Assembly (NCBI GenBank): GCA_028698695.1
Contig: JAQVWB010000067.1
Span: forward strand, 1 to 9,445
From: Syntrophomonadaceae bacterium
Lineage (GTDB): Bacteria; Bacillota; Syntrophomonadia; Syntrophomonadales; Syntrophomonadaceae
Direction of reading: 5' to 3'
DNA: 9,445 nt
Positions 6,891 to 9,445 of this stretch are shown here, one piece after another; position 1 is the first letter of the stretch, and the number at the start of each line of letters is the position of its first letter. Below the pieces are notes generated by a model. That model was not told the origin of the DNA. It searched no databases and worked only from the letters and a program-made list of their open reading frames with translations. A program made the position numbers and the translations under genes.

Positions 6891-8063
6891 ATGACGTGGA
6901 CACCAATGAATCGGGACTGGTTTCTGGAAGAGGGAGCCAAAGTCAATATTGTTGATACTACTTTAAGGGATGGAGAACAAACTGCCGGGGTGGTATTTAC
7001 CAATGAGGAAAAATTACAGATAGCCAGACACTTGGACCGTATGGGTATTGACCAGATTGAGGCTGGCATTCCCGTAATGGGGGGTTCTGAAAAAGAATGC
7101 ATAAAACAAATTGTCGACCTGGGATTGAAAGCCAGTATTATGGCCTGGAACCGGGCAGTAATAGCTGATATTAAAGAGTCTCTGGATTGTGGAGTAGACG
7201 CAGTGGCTATCTCCATATCAACTTCGGATATCCATATCCAGCATAAGCTGCAGACTACCCGGGAAGATGTTTTAAACCGCATGGCAGACGCAGTTAAGTT
7301 TGCCAAAGACAATAATCTTTATGTATCAGTAAATGCAGAAGATGCGTCCCGTTCAGAGCTTGATTATTTAACTGAATTTGCATTAGTGGCCAAACATAAC
7401 GGTGCAGACAGATTAAGATTTTGTGATACCGTAGGTACTTTGAATCCCTTGACTGCTTATCGTTACATAAAAACTCTGATTGGAGCGGTAGGTCTTAATA
7501 TCGAAATGCATACCCATAACGATTTTGGCATGGCTACTGCCAATGCGCTGGCAGGTATTTATGCCGGAGCTAATTATGTAGGGGTCACCGTTAACGGTCT
7601 GGGTGAAAGGGCCGGTAATGCCTGCTTGCAGGAAGTAATTATGGGGCTTAAGTATTTAATGCAGGTGAATTCATCCTATGATACTACTTTGTTCAGGGAA
7701 GTCGCTCAATATGTGGCCCAGGCATCCGGAAGGGATTTGCCCGTATGTACACCAATAGTAGGCTCAAATATCTTTGCTCATGAATCAGGAATACATGGGG
7801 ATGGGGTTTTAAAGAATCCTCTTACCTATGAAGTTTTTTCGCCGGAAGAAGTCGGTCTGGAAAGGCAGATTGTTATCGGCAAACATTCCGGTACAGCGTC
7901 AGTAAAATCAAAATTTACGAAAGAATATGGCATTGAACTTAATGAAAAAGAAGCCAAAGAAATTTTGGCCCGCGTAAGAGAAATGTCAATTAAAACCAAA
8001 CGTAGCTTGTTTGACAAGGAACTTATGTATATATATGAAGAATATCAAAGGGAGAAACAATAG
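6891..8063 (+). CDS. Homocitrate synthase/Re-citrate synthase family protein (NifV-like)
   Basis: An acetyl-CoA-dependent Claisen-condensing enzyme of the HMGL-like/DRE-TIM family, 390 residues, close to NifV length. The TIM barrel starts at VNIVDTTLRDGEQ (18-30), giving D22 as metal ligand and R26/D27 in the active site. H207 and H209 (MHTHND) and N243 (GLGERAGNA) complete the metal site. HESGIHGDGVLK (297-308) and IGKHSGTASV (329-338) are typical of the C-terminal subdomains. The regulatory LeuA dimer domain of isopropylmalate synthase is absent, arguing against LeuA. IMAWNRAVIADI (83-94) and IEAGIPVMG (56-64) are NifV-style. NifV makes homocitrate for nitrogenase cofactor, but enzymes of this superfamily also serve as Re-citrate synthases in anaerobes such as Clostridium kluyveri. 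No nif gene is near and a true icd follows, so I favour citrate formation (inference). No TIM-barrel residue expected for catalysis appears missing. Confidence 0.85.
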   Translation: MTWTPMNRDWFLEEGAKVNIVDTTLRDGEQTAGVVFTNEEKLQIARHLDRMGIDQIEAGIPVMGGSEKECIKQIVDLGLKASIMAWNRAVIADIKESLDCGVDAVAISISTSDIHIQHKLQTTREDVLNRMADAVKFAKDNNLYVSVNAEDASRSELDYLTEFALVAKHNGADRLRFCDTVGTLNPLTAYRYIKTLIGAVGLNIEMHTHNDFGMATANALAGIYAGANYVGVTVNGLGERAGNACLQEVIMGLKYLMQVNSSYDTTLFREVAQYVAQASGRDLPVCTPIVGSNIFAHESGIHGDGVLKNPLTYEVFSPEEVGLERQIVIGKHSGTASVKSKFTKEYGIELNEKEAKEILARVREMSIKTKRSLFDKELMYIYEEYQREKQ

Positions 8064-8080
8064 AATCAAAATATAAACTT

Positions 8081-8086
8081 AGGAGG
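8081..8086 (+). promoter_or_regulatory. Consensus ribosome binding site of icd, serving two overlapping ATGs
   Basis: AGGAGG is the strongest Shine-Dalgarno in the window. It lies 8 bases before the icd ATG at 8095 and 4 bases before an out-of-frame ATG at 8091 within ATGTATG. The first ATG opens an 11-codon frame ending at 8124-8126. A TAG at 8080-8082 in the icd frame excludes an earlier icd start. Confidence 0.8.
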
Positions 8087-8094
8087 ACTTATGT

Positions 8095-9357
8095 ATGCAG
8101 GGCAGGATTACTATTCAAAATGGTAAGTTACAGGTTCCTGATCATCCTGTTATTCCATTTATTGAAGGAGATGGAACCGGACCGGATATATGGGCAGCAG
8201 CTTCCCGCGTAATTGATGCTGCAGTTGAGAAAGCCTATCAGGGTCGACGTGCGATTTTCTGGAAAGAAGTGTTGGCTGGAGAAAAAGCCTTCAATCAGAC
8301 CGGCGAATGGTTACCGGCTGAAACTCTGGATACTATTCGCGAATACCTTATAGCTATAAAAGGACCTCTGACAACCCCTATCGGGGGGGGGATCAGGTCA
8401 TTAAATGTGGCCCTTCGTCAGGGACTTGATCTATATACCTGTTTGCGTCCCATTCACTATTTTGAAGGAGTGCCTTCACCGGTAAAACATCCGGAATTGG
8501 TTGAGATGGTAATTTTCCGTGAAAACACCGAGGATATATATGCCGGTATCGAATATGCCAAAGATTCTCCGGAAGCGGATAAACTTATTAAATTCCTGCA
8601 GGAAGAACTGGGAGTAACCAAAATCCGTTTCCCGGAAAGCTCCGGTCTGGGAATTAAACCGGTATCTGAAGAAGGTACAAAAAGATTAGTCAGAGCAGCT
8701 ATTGAATACGCTATTAATAACCGTAAGAGCGTAACTATCGTGCATAAGGGCAACATTATGAAATACACTGAGGGCGCTTTCAAACAATGGGGCTATGAAT
8801 TAGCAGAACAGGAATACGCTGATAAAGTATTTACATGGGATCAATATGACCGTATCAAGGAAAAAGAAGGCTCCGCAGCAGCAGATAAGGCTCAAAAGGC
8901 TGCCGAAGCTGAAGGTAAAATAATTATCAAGGATGCCATAGCTGATATATTCCTGCAGCAGGTACTGACCCGGCCAGCTGAATTTGAAGTAGTAGCTACC
9001 TTGAATCTGAATGGCGACTATATTTCTGATGCTCTGGCGGCACAAATTGGAGGTATTGGCATAGCCCCGGGAGCCAATATCAACTATGTAACCGGACATG
9101 CCATATTTGAAGCTACGCATGGAACTGCTCCCAAGTATGCCGGGCTGGACAAAGTCAATCCTTCCTCGGTTATCCTTTCGGCGGAGATGATGCTGCGTCA
9201 TATGAACTGGCATGAAGCTGCGGACCTTATTATTTCCGCCATGGAAAAAACCATTAAAAGCAAAGTAGTAACTTATGATTTTGCCCGCCTTATGGAGGGT
9301 GCAACCGAAGTAAAATGCTCACAATTTGCTGATGAGTTGATTAAGAACTTGTCTTAA
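8095..9357 (+). CDS. icd: Isocitrate dehydrogenase, NADP-dependent
   Basis: Oxidatively decarboxylates isocitrate to 2-oxoglutarate with NADP+. The 420 residues match the homodimeric E. coli/Bacillus type. Substrate residues are all present at constant offset from E. coli: S102 (E. coli S113, the phosphorylatable serine), N104, R108, R118, R142 and Y149. K218 and metal ligands D308/D312 are also there. The NADP 2'-phosphate determinants K347, Y348, V354, Y394 and R398 are intact, so NADP rather than NAD is expected. A Lys/Ala/Glu-rich segment at about 250-275 is longer than in E. coli and matches the Bacillus enzyme. The shorter isopropylmalate and homoisocitrate dehydrogenases fit less well. 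The gene follows the citrate/homocitrate-synthase-like gene by 31 bases without a promoter, so it probably ends the gat operon. Three consecutive GGG codons (8383-8391) encode G97-G99. Confidence 0.96.
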   Translation: MQGRITIQNGKLQVPDHPVIPFIEGDGTGPDIWAAASRVIDAAVEKAYQGRRAIFWKEVLAGEKAFNQTGEWLPAETLDTIREYLIAIKGPLTTPIGGGIRSLNVALRQGLDLYTCLRPIHYFEGVPSPVKHPELVEMVIFRENTEDIYAGIEYAKDSPEADKLIKFLQEELGVTKIRFPESSGLGIKPVSEEGTKRLVRAAIEYAINNRKSVTIVHKGNIMKYTEGAFKQWGYELAEQEYADKVFTWDQYDRIKEKEGSAAADKAQKAAEAEGKIIIKDAIADIFLQQVLTRPAEFEVVATLNLNGDYISDALAAQIGGIGIAPGANINYVTGHAIFEATHGTAPKYAGLDKVNPSSVILSAEMMLRHMNWHEAADLIISAMEKTIKSKVVTYDFARLMEGATEVKCSQFADELIKNLS

Positions 9358-9390
9358 CCAGGGGGACGGTTCTACTGGTTACCCTTGGTT
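9356..9390. terminator. Hairpin overlapping the icd stop (possible operon-end structure, no T-run)
   Basis: AACCAGGGG (9356-9364) can pair with CCCTTGGTT (9382-9390) as nine pairs with one G-U, enclosing a 17-base loop. A competing perfect 7-base stem pairs TAACCAG (9355-9361) with CTGGTTA (9375-9381). The structure begins at the icd stop codon. No T-run follows directly; the nearest is TTTT at about 9399-9402. It may be a weak or factor-assisted terminator, an mRNA 3'-end stabiliser or a repeat remnant. Confidence 0.35.
9363..9372 (+). repeat. Intergenic GGGACGGTTC element, copy 2
   Basis: This is identical over 10 bases to the reverse complement of 3558-3567 and is followed directly by TACTG. 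It lies in the arm and loop of the hairpin after icd. It is the inverted partner of copy 1, the two bracketing the whole gatCAB-icd operon. Confidence 0.4.
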
Positions 9391-9403
9391 CATCGCTGTT
9401 TTC

Positions 9404-9411
9404 GGGGGAGG
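9404..9411 (+). promoter_or_regulatory. G-rich Shine-Dalgarno-like stretch near the right edge
   Basis: GGGGGAGG resembles the G-rich ribosome binding sites in this window. No ATG, GTG or TTG follows before the window ends at 9445, so spacing to any start would exceed 30 bases. It may therefore not be a real site, and nothing else is recognisable in 9391-9445. Confidence 0.15.
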
Positions 9412-9445
9412 AAAATAGAATTAACAACAAATTCAAGCAATCGTT

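Noticed and set aside
6891..8063. 2-isopropylmalate synthase (LeuA)
   Set aside because: At 390 residues it lacks the C-terminal leucine-binding domain, has NifV-style segments such as MAWNRA, and has no leuB/C/D neighbours.
8072..8077. TATAAA as a separate icd promoter
   Set aside because: No -35-like sequence lies at the right distance, and the 31-base gap leaves little room before the Shine-Dalgarno.
8800..9213. Minus-strand ORF of 137 codons inside icd
   Set aside because: It is a shadow of icd coding sequence with no recognisable motif or ribosome binding site of note.
8095..9357. Homoisocitrate or isopropylmalate dehydrogenase
   Set aside because: The length, S102/N104/R108 set and NADP-binding K347/Y348/R398 match isocitrate dehydrogenase, while the alternatives are shorter and NAD-linked.

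Overview
The window reads as a stretch of Firmicutes (Clostridia-like) chromosome of moderate GC. All genes are on the + strand and tightly packed, with no tRNA, rRNA, CRISPR array or recognisable transposase gene. Bacillus-type protein features (PcrA with a C-terminal Tudor-like tail, NAD-dependent LigA, GatCAB, Bacillus-like Icd) together with a NifV/Re-citrate-synthase-type enzyme suggest an anaerobic clostridium. A Syntrophomonas-like organism is only a guess from gene style.

Region 1 (1-3527) holds the 3' end of a pcrA helicase gene, then ligA (NAD-dependent DNA ligase) and a DUF554 (YqgA-like) membrane protein. Gaps are 24 and 4-10 bases, so these look like one transcription unit for DNA repair/replication plus an uncharacterised membrane protein. 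The order pcrA-ligA-(other)-gatCAB resembles the Bacillus subtilis pcrA-ligA...gatCAB neighbourhood.

Region 2 (3528-3679) is the only substantial internal gap, 152 bases. It holds an imperfect hairpin, an element matching one after icd in inverted orientation, a short perfect palindrome, and a good extended -10 promoter (TGTTATAAT) aimed at gatC. No strong intrinsic terminator and no T-box is visible.

Region 3 (3680-9357) is a five-gene array, gatC-gatA-gatB-(nifV/Re-citrate synthase-like)-icd, with gaps of 11, -1, 9 and 31 bases. GatCAB amidates Glu-tRNAGln and/or Asp-tRNAAsn. The two downstream genes look like the first and last steps of an oxidative acetyl-CoA + oxaloacetate to 2-oxoglutarate route, if the NifV-like protein acts as a Re-citrate synthase. 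The array would then link 2-oxoglutarate/glutamate supply to Glu-tRNA amidation. The NifV-like protein could instead make homocitrate, and sequence alone does not settle this.

Region 4 (9358-9445) is an 88-base tail. It holds a hairpin starting at the icd stop codon, the second copy of the GGGACGGTTC element, and a G-rich stretch that could be a Shine-Dalgarno for a gene beyond the window.

This is mostly a conserved housekeeping region. The points most worth following up are the assignment of the NifV-like enzyme, its coupling to gatCAB, and the paired intergenic element.
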